From positions 124,001-188,000 of the forward strand of contig CALXHT010000001.1 in the NCBI GenBank assembly GCA_944388215.1: a stretch of DNA of 64,000 nt, read 5' to 3'. Shown in pieces: positions 7,652 to 16,328 of this stretch (positions within the stretch are counted from its first letter, which is position 1; the number at the start of each line of letters is the position of its first letter). The translations under genes were made by a program, and so were the position numbers. Under the pieces are notes generated by a model that had not been told where the DNA came from, did no database searches, and saw only the letters and a list, made by a program, of their open reading frames with translations. This DNA comes from an uncultured Gemmiger sp. GTDB lineage: Bacteria > Bacillota > Clostridia > Oscillospirales > Ruminococcaceae.

Positions 7652-8419
7652 ATGGAAGCACAGTTCGAGGCACTTTCGGAACTGGCGAAGAGCGGGGAGA
7701 CCCTGACCTTCGGGCAGGATTTCTTTGTGAAATTTTACCAGGCATTTCTGTACAATGACCGCTGGCTGCAGTACGTGGAAGGCGTGGGCACCACCCTGGT
7801 GGTCACCGCCATGGCGCTGGTGCTGGGCGTGGTACTGGGGTCTGTGGTGGCGCTGGTCCGCGTGGCCCATGACCAGCAGCGGCCCCACCACCGCAACCCG
7901 GTGCTGGGCGTGGTCAATGTGATCTGCCAGATCTATGCCACCGTCATCCGCGGCACCCCCATGATGGTGCAGCTGCTCATCATGAGCATGGTGATTTTTG
8001 CCAGCAGCCGCAACTTCACCATGGTGGGTGCGCTGGCGCTGGGCATCAACTCGGGCGCCTATGTGTCGGAGATCATCCGCGGCGGCCTGATGGCGGTGGA
8101 CCCCGGCCAGATGGAAGCGGGCCGCAGCCTGGGCCTCAATTACATCACCACCATGGTGCTCATCATCATTCCCCAGGCCATCCGGTCCATCCTGCCATCC
8201 CTGGGCAATGAGTTCATCATCCTGCTGAAGGATACCTCCCTCATCACGGTCATCGGCGGCAAGGAGCTGCTCTACGCAGCCCAGGGCATCATGAACCGTA
8301 CCTACGAGGCCATGTTCCCGCTGCTGGGCGTGGCGGCCATCTACCTGGTGCTGGTGCTGCTCTTCAGCGCCCTGCTGGGAAAACTGGAAAGGAGACTGGC
8401 GCAAAGTGATCGACGTTAA
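7652..8419 (+). CDS. Polar amino-acid ABC transporter permease
   Basis: A 255-residue HisM/GlnP-type permease. It has an N-terminal amphipathic stretch, a [21 protein letters not shown] first span and the conserved cytoplasmic loop [25 protein letters not shown] (the EAA motif), which docks the ATPase. The N-terminus is about 40 residues longer than in many family members. The 3' end overlaps the ATPase gene by 14 bases, so the two are coupled. Confidence 0.92.
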   Translation: MEAQFEALSELAKSGETLTFGQDFFVKFYQAFLYNDRWLQYVEGVGTTLVVTAMALVLGVVLGSVVALVRVAHDQQRPHHRNPVLGVVNVICQIYATVIRGTPMMVQLLIMSMVIFASSRNFTMVGALALGINSGAYVSEIIRGGLMAVDPGQMEAGRSLGLNYITTMVLIIIPQAIRSILPSLGNEFIILLKDTSLITVIGGKELLYAAQGIMNRTYEAMFPLLGVAAIYLVLVLLFSALLGKLERRLAQSDRR

Positions 8420-9122
8420 AAATCTGCAAAAGCATTTTGGCGGCCTGCAGGTGCTGCGCGGCGTCAACCTGACCATCAACAAAGGGGATTGCGTGGTGCT
8501 GGTGGGACCTTCCGGCTGCGGCAAGTCCACCTTCCTGCGCTGCCTCAACCGGCTGGAGGAGCCCGACGGCGGGCAGGTCATCTTCAACGGCAAGGAAGTG
8601 ACCGACAAGGACATCGACCATGTGCGCCAGAAGATGGGCATGGTGTTCCAGCACTTCAATCTGTTCCCTCACCTGACGGTGAAGAAGAACATCACCTTGG
8701 CGCCGGTGCGGCTGGGTCTGATGAAGCCGGCCGAAGCCGACCAAAAGGCGATGGAACTGCTGGAGCGTATCGGCCTGGCCGAGAAGGCCAACGCCTACCC
8801 CAACATGCTGTCGGGCGGCCAGAAACAGCGCATCGCCATTGTGCGGGCACTGGCCATGAACCCCGACGTGCTGCTCTTCGATGAGCCCACCTCCGCCCTG
8901 GATCCCGAGATGGTGGGCGAGGTGCTGGAACTGATGAAGGAGCTGGCCCGGGGCGGCATGACGATGATCTGCGTCACCCACGAGATGGGCTTTGCCCGGG
9001 AGGTGGCCAACCGCATCATCTTCATCGATGAGGGCGTGGTCAAGGTGGACAAACCGCCCAAGGAATTCTTTGAAAACCCCGAGAACGAGCGCCTCAAGGC
9101 GTTCCTTTCCAAGGTACTGTAA
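8406..9122 (+). CDS. Polar amino-acid ABC transporter ATP-binding protein
   Basis: A 238-residue GlnQ-type ATPase starting from GTG at 8406, with GGAG 12 bases upstream inside the permease gene. It has Walker [11 protein letters not shown]-loop [14 protein letters not shown], signature LSGGQKQR, Walker [13 protein letters not shown] and the switch histidine in VTHEMGFA. It completes the three-gene importer and is followed by a terminator. Confidence 0.94.
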   Translation: MIDVKNLQKHFGGLQVLRGVNLTINKGDCVVLVGPSGCGKSTFLRCLNRLEEPDGGQVIFNGKEVTDKDIDHVRQKMGMVFQHFNLFPHLTVKKNITLAPVRLGLMKPAEADQKAMELLERIGLAEKANAYPNMLSGGQKQRIAIVRALAMNPDVLLFDEPTSALDPEMVGEVLELMKELARGGMTMICVTHEMGFAREVANRIIFIDEGVVKVDKPPKEFFENPENERLKAFLSKVL

Positions 9123-9127
9123 ACAGC

Positions 9128-9159
9128 AAAGCGGCCCCGCCTCAAGCGGGACCGCTTTT
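9128..9159 (+). terminator. Terminator of amino-acid ABC operon
   Basis: The stem AAAGCGG-CCCGC / GCGGG-CCGCTTT has one internal C-A mismatch and is followed by TTTTG. It starts five bases after the ATPase stop and may also serve the convergent gene. Confidence 0.8.
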
Positions 9160-9170
9160 GTTATGGCAGA

Positions 9171-9683
9171 TTATCGGGCGGCGGTGTGGCGTTGGCCCAG
9201 CTGCCGGTATTCCTCCTCGTTGGCGGCGATGGCGGCGGCCTGTTCGGGGCTGACTTGCCGGACCACCCGGCCCGGCACCCCCATCACCAGACTGCCGGCG
9301 GGCACCTGCATCCGCTCGGGAATGAGCGCCCCGGCGGCGATGAGGCAGCCCGGACCGATGACGGCGCCGTTGAGCACGGTGGCGTTCATGCCGATCATGC
9401 AGCCGTCGCCGATCATGCAGCCGTGGACCACCGCGGCGTGACCGATGGAGACGCCCCGCCCCAGCACCACATCCAGGCCGGGGCCGGTGTGCAGCACGGC
9501 GTTGTCCTGCACGTTGCTGCCGGCGCCCACCACGATGCGGCCGGTGTCGGCCCGCAGCACCGCGCCGTACCAGACGCTGGAACCTTCCTCCAGCCGCACA
9601 TCGCCGGCCAGCGTGGCGTTGTCCGCCACAAAGACGGCACCCCCGTCCACAGGGGTCTTGCCTTCGATCGTATGAAATGCCAT
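9171..9683 (-). CDS. Gamma-carbonic-anhydrase-like hexapeptide-repeat protein
   Basis: A 170-residue left-handed beta-helix protein of the YrdA/PaaY/gamma-carbonic anhydrase family. Hexapeptide repeats cover residues about 20-130. The metal-site region NVQDNAVLHTG...SIGHAAVVHGC supplies the histidines expected to bind zinc or iron. The start is ATG 9683 with GAGGTG six bases upstream; a longer frame reaching 9824 would run through the promoter. It stands alone, facing the HAD gene. Whether it hydrates CO2 or is an inactive relative cannot be judged. Confidence 0.85.
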   Translation of the reverse strand: MAFHTIEGKTPVDGGAVFVADNATLAGDVRLEEGSSVWYGAVLRADTGRIVVGAGSNVQDNAVLHTGPGLDVVLGRGVSIGHAAVVHGCMIGDGCMIGMNATVLNGAVIGPGCLIAAGALIPERMQVPAGSLVMGVPGRVVRQVSPEQAAAIAANEEEYRQLGQRHTAAR

Positions 9684-9714
9684 TCCGATCACCTCAGTAT
9701 CTCTATAATTTTCT

Positions 9715-9767
9715 ATCATACACCAACCGGCTGCAAATTGCAAAACCCGGTCAGGATGTGGTACAAT
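9715..9767. promoter_or_regulatory. Back-to-back promoters sharing one -35 hexamer
   Basis: The self-complementary hexamer TTGCAA at 9738-9743 is positioned as a -35 for both strands. On the plus strand TACAAT at 9762-9767 (18-base spacer) drives the HAD gene. On the minus strand TATGAT (complement of 9715-9720, 17-base spacer) drives the carbonic-anhydrase-like gene. Confidence 0.65.
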
Positions 9768-9823
9768 AAAACTCGTACGGTGTCTGCCGCAAAGATTGCA
9801 TAAGAGGCAGGGAAGAGAATACA

Positions 9824-10606
9824 ATGTCCATCAAAATGATTTGCAGCGACCTGGACGGCACACTGCTGCCCTACGGCCGCAAAACGCTGCTGCCGGAGGT
9901 CTTTCCGCTGATCGGGAAGCTGGCTGACCGGGGCATCCTGTTCTGCCCGGCGTCCGGCCGGCAGTATACCAGCGAGAAGATGCTGTTTGCCCCGGTGGCG
10001 GACCGCTGTGCTTTCCTGTGCGAGAACGGGGCGGTGCTCTACAAGGACGACCAGTGCATCGGCAAGACGCCCATGCCCCGGGCCATGGCCGAGGAGATCG
10101 CCCGGGATATGTGGGAGCGCAGCGACGGCCAGGGCGAGGTGATGCTCTCGGGGCAGAACTGCGCCTACCTGATGGAGCGCGGCCTGGGCATGCTGGATCG
10201 CATCCGGTTCATCGGCAACCGGTACGAGATCATCCGGGATCCCGCCGACGTGCCGGAGGATATCGTCAAGGTTTCTGTCTACCTGCACGAGGGCGTGGAG
10301 AAGTACGCCGACCGCTTCGTGCCCCGCTGGAAGGAAGCCAACTGTGCCGTGGCGGGCCCCTACTGGATCGACACCACCCTGGCCAACAAGGGCACCGGCG
10401 TGCGGCAGCTCTGCCAGGTGCTGGGTGTGGATCCGTCGGAGGTGCTGGCCTTCGGGGACAACTACAACGACACCGCCATGCTGGACCTGGTGGGGATGCC
10501 CTACATCATGGACAGCGCCGCCGAACCGCTGCGGCAGCGGTATGCCCGGCACACGCCGCGGCCCGAGGATGTGATGGCAGTCCTGGCGGAGGGCGGCAGC
10601 CTGTAA
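9824..10606 (+). CDS. Cof-type HAD phosphatase
   Basis: A 260-residue HAD-superfamily hydrolase, subfamily IIB. Motif I is DLDGTLLPYG (nucleophile Asp near residue 10), a substrate-specificity cap occupies about residues 85-190, the motif III lysine lies in the LANKGTGVRQLC region and motif IV is GDNYNDTAML. Such enzymes dephosphorylate sugar phosphates, FMN or related small molecules in the cytoplasm. It is monocistronic. Confidence 0.9.
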   Translation: MSIKMICSDLDGTLLPYGRKTLLPEVFPLIGKLADRGILFCPASGRQYTSEKMLFAPVADRCAFLCENGAVLYKDDQCIGKTPMPRAMAEEIARDMWERSDGQGEVMLSGQNCAYLMERGLGMLDRIRFIGNRYEIIRDPADVPEDIVKVSVYLHEGVEKYADRFVPRWKEANCAVAGPYWIDTTLANKGTGVRQLCQVLGVDPSEVLAFGDNYNDTAMLDLVGMPYIMDSAAEPLRQRYARHTPRPEDVMAVLAEGGSL

Positions 10607-10906
10607 GCGATTCCCGCCGCACATCCGCCCGGCGGCAAAAGTGCCGCCGACCGGACATAACCCGACAGTGGCTCCTGCGCTGCGGGGCCTGTGCCCATTG
10701 GCGGTACGGCCCCTGCGGCGGGGAGTCTTTTTGGTTTTGCCGGACAAGGCTGACGGGGAGAAGAACGACTCAACTTTTTGTAAAACTTTTTCAAAAAGAG
10801 AGCATTGTCCAAAAAAAGACCTTCTATATGGACGTGCGATGCGTTCCCGTCGGAAATAATTAACCAAAATATACAAAAAAGACATACAATTTCGGGCTGT
10901 TTTCCG
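10607..10906. other. Intergenic region, no gene seen
   Basis: Between the HAD gene and the ptsH promoter I see no credible gene. A perfect 8-bp hairpin (10630-10637 with 10642-10649) lacks a U-run. A second GC-rich stem (10684-10689 with 10708-10713) is followed 14 bases later by five T and may be the HAD terminator. The remainder is AT-rich. Confidence 0.5.
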
Positions 10907-10935
10907 TTGACGATGCCCGCCGGGTATGTTATTAT
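10907..10935 (+). promoter_or_regulatory. Promoter of ptsH-ptsI
   Basis: TTGACG at 10907-10912, 17-base spacer, TATTAT at 10930-10935. ptsH begins 63 bases downstream. Confidence 0.8.
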
Positions 10936-10998
10936 AATAACGACTAAATTATATGTCTCGTGCGTTTGTCAGACGCGCGACTATGGGAGGAAAAATCA

Positions 10999-11256
10999 AT
11001 GAAAGAGTTCACCTATACGATCAAGGAGCCTGTGGGCATCCATGCCCGTCCGGCCGGCCTGCTGGTCAAGGAAGTCAAGGGTTACCAGAGCACGGTGACC
11101 ATCTTCAAGGGTGAGAAATCCGTCAATGCCGTCAAGCTGATGGCGCTCATGGGCATGGGCATCAAATGTGGCGATACCGTGAAGGTGCAGGTGGAAGGCG
11201 AGGACGAGGAAACCGCCGCTCCTGCGCTGGAAAAATTTTTCAACGAACATCTGTAA
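10999..11256 (+). CDS. ptsH: Phosphocarrier protein HPr
   Basis: An 85-residue PTS carrier that passes phosphate from enzyme I to sugar-specific IIA domains. The phosphorylated His15 lies in GIHARPAG. The start is ATG 10999 with GGGAGG eight bases upstream. Ungapped alignment with Bacillus HPr puts Lys46 (in NAVKLMALMGMG) where Ser46 is phosphorylated by HPr kinase, so this protein should not form P-Ser-HPr. ptsI follows after 79 bases. Confidence 0.93.
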   Translation: MKEFTYTIKEPVGIHARPAGLLVKEVKGYQSTVTIFKGEKSVNAVKLMALMGMGIKCGDTVKVQVEGEDEETAAPALEKFFNEHL

Positions 11257-11335
11257 GGGAAAAAATCCCGAGGGCCGCGGCCGCTGTACTGGTATGGCGG
11301 TGCGGCCTTTCCTGTTATTATAAGGAGGTTCCCAC

Positions 11336-13015
11336 ATGATTACCATCCAGGGCAAGGGTGTTTCCGCCGGTGTCGGCATTGGCCCGCTGTATTTTTATCG
11401 CCGCGCCACCACTGAGATCAAGCGCTACACGGTGGAGGACACCGAGGCAGAGTGGCATCGGTTCAAGGGTGCGCAGACCGGCGCCATCGAGCAGCTGGGC
11501 AAGCTGGCCGAGCAGGCCCGCGCCGAGGCCGGCGACGAGGCGGCCATGCTGTTCGAGACCCACCAGATGATGGCCGAAGATCTGGACTACGAGGAGGCCA
11601 TCGAAAACCTCATCAACGAAGAAAAACTCAATGCAGAGGCCGCGGTTTCCGACGTGGCCGAGCAGTTTGCCGCCATGTTCGCTTCGATGGACGACGCCTA
11701 TATGCAGGCCCGTGCGGCCGACGTGAAGGATGTCAGCCAGCGCATCCTGAGCATTCTGTGCGGCGTGGTGCAGGGCGGTATTGCGTCGGAGGTGCCAGTG
11801 CTGCTGGCGGCCGACGACCTGGCCCCCTCCGAGACCATCCAGCTGGACAAGACCAAGATTCTGGGCTTTGTCACGTCGGGCGGTTCCGGTTCCAGCCATA
11901 CCGCCATTCTGGCCCGCACCATGGGCATTCCGGCCATCGTCGGTCTGGGAAATGCCCTCAAGCCGGAGTACGAGGGCCGTCAGGCCATCGCGGACGGCAG
12001 CACCGGTGCGCTGGTCATCGACCCCGACGACGACACCCGGGAACGCCTGATGAAGAAGCGGGAGGAACTGCTTCGTCTGCAGCGCCTGCTGGAGACCCTC
12101 AAGGGCCAGGCCAACGTGACCAAGGACGGCAAGAGCATCCGCATCTACTGCAACATCGGCTCCCCCGAGGATGTCCACGCCGTGCAGGTGAACGACGGCG
12201 GCGGCATCGGTTTGTTCCGCAGCGAGTTCCTCTATCTGGACAGCAAGGACTATCCCACCGAGGAGGAGCAGTTTGAGGCCTACAAGACCGTCCTGTCCGA
12301 TATGGACGGCAAGGAGGTCATCATCCGCACGCTGGATATCGGCGCTGACAAGCAGATCGGTTACTTCGACCTGCCCAAGGAGGACAACCCCGCCATGGGC
12401 ATGCGTGCGCTGCGCATCTGCCTGACCCGGCCGGAGGTCTTCCGCACCCAGCTGCGGGCGCTCTTCCGTGCCTCTGCCTTCGGCAAGCTGGGCATCATGT
12501 TCCCCATGGTCACCAGCGTCTGGGAAGTGCGGGAAGCCAAGCGCATCTGCGAGGAGGTCAAGCGTGACCTGAAGCAGGAAGGCATTCCCTACAGCGAGAA
12601 CGTCCAGATCGGCATCATGATCGAGACGCCCGCCGCGGCCATCTGCAGCGACCGTCTGGCCAAGGAAGTGGACTTCTTCAGCATCGGCACCAACGACCTG
12701 ACCCAGTATACCCTGGCCTGCGACCGCCAGAACAATGACCTGGGCCGCTTCTACGATCCTCACCATCTGTCGGTGCTGCGGCTGATCCAGCTGGTCACCG
12801 AGAATGCCCACAAGAACGGCATCTGGGTGGGCATCTGCGGCGAGCTGGGCGCCGACCTGACCCTCACCGAGACCTTCCTGGCCATCGGTGTGGACGAGCT
12901 GTCCGTCACGCCGCGTTCGGTGCTGCCGCTGCGCAACGCTGTCCGCATGACCGACACCCGCGAAACCGCGCCCCGTATCCTGGCAGACCTGGCCGAGGAT
13001 TACACCGCGCGCTGA
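11336..13015 (+). CDS. ptsI: PTS enzyme I (phosphoenolpyruvate-protein phosphotransferase)
   Basis: A 559-residue cytoplasmic enzyme taking phosphate from PEP and giving it to HPr. The N-terminal HPr-binding and swivelling domain carries the active-site His188 in GGSGSSHTAILAR. The C-terminal PEP-binding barrel has FRSEFLYL, GIMIETPAA, FFSIGTNDLTQYTLA and the catalytic cysteine in GICGELGAD. Length is normal. The ATG follows AAGGAGG by eight bases. It is co-transcribed with ptsH, and no sugar-specific PTS gene is nearby, so it serves the whole cell. Confidence 0.96.
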   Translation: MITIQGKGVSAGVGIGPLYFYRRATTEIKRYTVEDTEAEWHRFKGAQTGAIEQLGKLAEQARAEAGDEAAMLFETHQMMAEDLDYEEAIENLINEEKLNAEAAVSDVAEQFAAMFASMDDAYMQARAADVKDVSQRILSILCGVVQGGIASEVPVLLAADDLAPSETIQLDKTKILGFVTSGGSGSSHTAILARTMGIPAIVGLGNALKPEYEGRQAIADGSTGALVIDPDDDTRERLMKKREELLRLQRLLETLKGQANVTKDGKSIRIYCNIGSPEDVHAVQVNDGGGIGLFRSEFLYLDSKDYPTEEEQFEAYKTVLSDMDGKEVIIRTLDIGADKQIGYFDLPKEDNPAMGMRALRICLTRPEVFRTQLRALFRASAFGKLGIMFPMVTSVWEVREAKRICEEVKRDLKQEGIPYSENVQIGIMIETPAAAICSDRLAKEVDFFSIGTNDLTQYTLACDRQNNDLGRFYDPHHLSVLRLIQLVTENAHKNGIWVGICGELGADLTLTETFLAIGVDELSVTPRSVLPLRNAVRMTDTRETAPRILADLAEDYTAR

Positions 13016-13031
13016 ATTCTATAAAGTATCA

Positions 13032-13065
13032 CAGGGCGGGGGCCGAAAGGCCCTCGCCCTGTTTT
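13032..13065 (+). terminator. Terminator of ptsI
   Basis: A 13-bp stem with one mismatch and a GAAA tetraloop (13045-13048) is followed by TTTT, 17 bases after the ptsI stop. Confidence 0.85.
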
Positions 13066-13076
13066 GCTGCCCCGAC

Positions 13077-13112
13077 AAAAAAGCGCTGTCTTGCGAAAAG
13101 ACAGCGCTTTTT
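13077..13112. terminator. Bidirectional terminator, end of radical SAM operon
   Basis: A stem of about 15 bp (AAAAAGCGCTGTCTT with its complement) is bounded by A and T runs. It lies 11 bases from the AAA ATPase stop and is oriented to work from both sides. Confidence 0.85.
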
Positions 13113-13123
13113 GTATGGGCAAA

Positions 13124-15178
13124 TCATGCATCCAGTTCAAAGTCCCCGGGCAGCAGCTGTTCCAGGCTGGCCGCGGGGTCGGCGATGAGCCGCCGGGACT
13201 GGTTGAGGATGGCCTTCTCCAGTGCGTTGCGGGCCATCCGGCCGTTGCCGTTGGTGGCGGCATCCTCCGCCTGTTTGCGGGTGAACCAGGCGGTCAGTGG
13301 TTCCCGGCAAGCCTCGTCCAGTGTGTAGCCCTTGCCCTTCGCCAGGGAGAGCAAAATGCGGTAGAGCTCCTCGCCGGTATAGTCGGGGAACTCGATCTGG
13401 TTGGGGAAACGGCTGGCCAGCCCCGAATTGGCGCCCAGGAACAGCTCCATCTCCTTGGTGTAGCCGGCCAGGATCACCACCAGCTCGTCCCGGTGGTCCT
13501 CAATGCCCTTGACCAGCGTGTCGATGGCTTCCAGACCGAAGCTGTCCTCGCCGCCGCGGTAGAGACTGTAGGCCTCGTCGATGAAGAGCACCCCGCCCAG
13601 GGCACTCTGGATCACGCTGTTGGTCAGCGGTGCCGTGTGGCCCACATAGCGGCCCACCAGGTCGGCCCGGGTGACCTCCACCAGCTGGCCGCCGCGCAGC
13701 GCGCCGATGGCCTTGAGGTACTTGGCCAGGATGCGGGCAATGGTGGTCTTGCCGGTGCCGGGATTGCCGGTGAAGATCATGTGCATGTTCACATCGGCCA
13801 CCGGCAGCCCCTGTGCCTTGCGGCGCTGCTGGGCCTGCACGTTTTTGGCAATGTCCCGCACAAAATTCTTTACTTCGTCCAGCCCGATGATGGCGGACAG
13901 TTCCGCCTCCACCGCGTCCACGTCGCCGCGGTACTGCCGGGGCAGCAGCGCCAGCAGGTCCATGGGGGCGCCGTCCGCCACCTGCAGGAAGAGCCGGTGG
14001 TTCTGGACGGTCAGCGCGGCAGGGGTGCCGTCGGCGGGCACGTTGTCAAGGCCCAGCACATACTCGGCGATGGCGCGGTAGATGGTGCCGCAGAAATCCT
14101 GCATGGCCTGCATGCCCTGGGCCTTGCCGTACTGCCCGGCCAGCAGGTCCCGCACCTCGGCGCCCATGGTCAGGGCCAGGCCGCACTGACGACGCACCCG
14201 CTGGGCCAGCTCGTTGAGACCCCGGGCTGCCACCGCTGCCAGCGCCTCCGGGGTGAAGGGCTGGGTGCGGCAGATATCCCCGGCGATGGCGTCCACAAAG
14301 CGGGCGCCGAAGGCTTCCGCCAGGGCATCCTCGCCCCGGGCGGAGAAAAACACAAAGTATTTACCGCCGGCCTGCAGCTCCCCGATGGCGCCGGGGGCCA
14401 GGGCGGTGCCCACGTCCACCAGGATGCCCCGCTGCAGCACATACCGGCTGGAAAGCGCCAGCGTGCCGTGCATGGCCAGGGTGGCCACCATGTTCCGGTA
14501 GCTGGCGGCACAGCCTTCGTAGTGGTCAAAGGCCAGCACCTCGGCGTCGGACTGCAGGGCGGCGTAAAGATCCTGGAGAAAGAGCTTCTCCTGGGCAGGG
14601 CCGGGGTAGAGGGACAGGTCCATCGTCTCCACCGACGGGCTGCGCAGGATGCCCCGGGCGGCCAGCTCCTCCACCACGCAGGAGAGCGTGTAGTGGCGGC
14701 CGGTGCCGTCGGGGCCGCTGAGCAGCATCAGGTTCTTGGCATGGCCGGCATCGGCGGCAGTGCCCAGCACAAAGGGGCGGCGGAAGGCCTTCACCACGGC
14801 GGAGACAAAGGCGTCCTGTCCCAGCACGCGGGTCTTGACCTTGTCCGCTACGCCGGAAAAATCCGCGCGGCCGCCGCCCGAAGGCCGGGGCGCCGGGGCA
14901 GCCACCGTGCCGCCCAGCAGCCCGTCCTGCCGCAGGGACCGGGTCAGCTCGCTGCTCACCCGGCGCACATGCTCGGCGGTCTGCCGGCCGGCTTTCTGCA
15001 CGGCATCCGCCGCATCGGCCGTTTTCTGCCCTTTGGGAGCCGCGGCCATGGCATCCAGTTCCTTCTGCATCTGCTGCACGGCGTCGCTGGCCTTGGCAGT
15101 CTGCTCCGGGGTGGCGGCGTATTTGCGGCCGCCCATCAGTCCCCGGACCCAGGCATCGTATTGATCTTCAAGACTCAT
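13124..15178 (-). CDS. Double AAA+ ATPase, SpoVK/CbbX-like C-terminal module
   Basis: A 684-residue protein with two AAA+ modules. Residues 1-105 are helical and low-complexity. Module 1 (about 115-330) resembles a Clp-type fold, but its P-loop reads GPDGTGRH at 155-162, with Arg-His in place of the usual Lys-Thr/Ser, so it probably does not hydrolyse ATP. Module 2 (about 428-684) is intact and of the CbbX/SpoVK type, with Walker A GNPGTGKTT at 471-479, Walker B LFIDEA at 531-536 and an arginine in GLASRFPN. These relatives are ring-forming remodelling ATPases. The start overlaps the upstream Cys-tail gene by 11 bases and has only a weak ribosome site, so translation is coupled. The client protein is unknown; the Cys-tail protein is an obvious candidate. 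Confidence 0.85.
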   Translation of the reverse strand: MSLEDQYDAWVRGLMGGRKYAATPEQTAKASDAVQQMQKELDAMAAAPKGQKTADAADAVQKAGRQTAEHVRRVSSELTRSLRQDGLLGGTVAAPAPRPSGGGRADFSGVADKVKTRVLGQDAFVSAVVKAFRRPFVLGTAADAGHAKNLMLLSGPDGTGRHYTLSCVVEELAARGILRSPSVETMDLSLYPGPAQEKLFLQDLYAALQSDAEVLAFDHYEGCAASYRNMVATLAMHGTLALSSRYVLQRGILVDVGTALAPGAIGELQAGGKYFVFFSARGEDALAEAFGARFVDAIAGDICRTQPFTPEALAAVAARGLNELAQRVRRQCGLALTMGAEVRDLLAGQYGKAQGMQAMQDFCGTIYRAIAEYVLGLDNVPADGTPAALTVQNHRLFLQVADGAPMDLLALLPRQYRGDVDAVEAELSAIIGLDEVKNFVRDIAKNVQAQQRRKAQGLPVADVNMHMIFTGNPGTGKTTIARILAKYLKAIGALRGGQLVEVTRADLVGRYVGHTAPLTNSVIQSALGGVLFIDEAYSLYRGGEDSFGLEAIDTLVKGIEDHRDELVVILAGYTKEMELFLGANSGLASRFPNQIEFPDYTGEELYRILLSLAKGKGYTLDEACREPLTAWFTRKQAEDAATNGNGRMARNALEKAILNQSRRLIADPAASLEQLLPGDFELDA

Positions 15179-16328
15179 CGTCGTTCTCGCTTTCCGAACG
15201 GGGCAGCTTCACGGTATAAAAGTCCTTCACACTGCATCCGGCACGGCCGCCGCCGGCACAGGCACAGGCGCAGGCACAACTGGAAGCGCAGGCACAGGCG
15301 CAGCTGAAGTGGTGGTCGCTGCCGCCGCTGTCCCGGCGGCCCACACCACCGCCGCGGCTGGACCCGCCACCCGGCTGGAAGTTCTTGGGCGGATCGGTGC
15401 GGTGATACCCCGGCGGAGGCGGCGCCGTGCGGGCACGGCGGATGATGTGCACGCCGTTGGTGTACCAGAACCAGTCGTCGGGATACAGTCCGCTGCCGAA
15501 CCCGCCGCCCCAGGCGGGGGAGCGGGAGGCAATGGCAAAGAAGACGAACCCGAAGACAGCCAGCACGATGAGCACCGTCATGACGCCGGACGCCACATCG
15601 CCCAGATCGCCGGCGGTGCCGCCGTAGTCCTCGGCGGTCATGGCGGCGTCGGCCGCGTAGCCTTCGGAGTAGGTGATGGGCACCGTCACATGGACCTTGG
15701 CGGCCTGGCCGTGGGTCAGGGGCCCGAAGTCCCAGGTGAGATACTCCCCGTCCACACCGGTATTATCGGCAATAAAACCGTCGCCATTCTTCCAGCGGAT
15801 CTGCATGCTGCCCACGCTCAGGTCGTCGAACCAGCCGGGGGTGAAGGTGAAGTTGGCGGTGCCGTCATCGTTGCGGGTGAACAGATGGCTCTGATGCACC
15901 GAGAAGGCGAACCGCACGTTGCTCTCGGCGCCGTTCCGGGCGGCCACCTCGGGGGAATAGTACCGGTGGGCAAAGACAACCTTGGCGTAGCTGCCGCCGT
16001 CGTCGGAATACTGCAGGTCGGCGATGGTATCGGTGAGGGGAGTCAGGTCCTCGGCGTGGGAATTGGCCAGCCCGATCTTGACCCAGGTCAGATACTGGGT
16101 GGCATCCCCGTCGATGACCTGCCAGTCGATGTCGTAGGTGATGTCGGCGGAACCGTCCTGGCGCAGGTCCACGGTGACCACATAGCTGCGGATGTAGTCC
16201 ATGTCGCCCTCTTCGGCGTAGGGGGCCAGGTCCTTGTCGGCGGCAAAGGCCGGCAGAGCCGTCAGGACGCACAGACACAGGGCTGCTGCCCAGAGCACCG
16301 CGCGGCGTACAAAAGCAGTGGATTTCAT
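15168..16328 (-). CDS. Secreted single-span protein with Cys-Ala repeat tail
   Basis: A 386-residue protein that I cannot name with certainty. It has a signal peptide (residues 1-30, cleavage after AFA), a beta-rich outside domain (about 31-245, loosely DUF2207-like), one membrane span (about 248-267) and a tail of about 120 residues predicted inside the cell. The tail has a Pro/Gly-rich part with GGGSSRGGGVGRR, then SCACACASSCACACACA and GGGRAGCS. All eight cysteines of the mature protein (343, 345, 347, 351, 353, 355, 357, 365) are in this tail. The ATG at 16328 overlaps the radical SAM stop in an ATGA and has GGAGG upstream. The tail looks like a modification or metal-binding site for the neighbouring radical SAM enzyme; this is inference. 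Confidence 0.8.
   Translation of the reverse strand: MKSTAFVRRAVLWAAALCLCVLTALPAFAADKDLAPYAEEGDMDYIRSYVVTVDLRQDGSADITYDIDWQVIDGDATQYLTWVKIGLANSHAEDLTPLTDTIADLQYSDDGGSYAKVVFAHRYYSPEVAARNGAESNVRFAFSVHQSHLFTRNDDGTANFTFTPGWFDDLSVGSMQIRWKNGDGFIADNTGVDGEYLTWDFGPLTHGQAAKVHVTVPITYSEGYAADAAMTAEDYGGTAGDLGDVASGVMTVLIVLAVFGFVFFAIASRSPAWGGGFGSGLYPDDWFWYTNGVHIIRRARTAPPPPGYHRTDPPKNFQPGGGSSRGGGVGRRDSGGSDHHFSCACACASSCACACACAGGGRAGCSVKDFYTVKLPRSESENDDES

Noticed and set aside
15230-15305. Alternating GCA/TGC-type repeats as a CRISPR or tandem DNA repeat
   Set aside because: The repeats follow codons for Cys and Ala in a coding frame and have no spacer structure; no CRISPR array was seen in the window.
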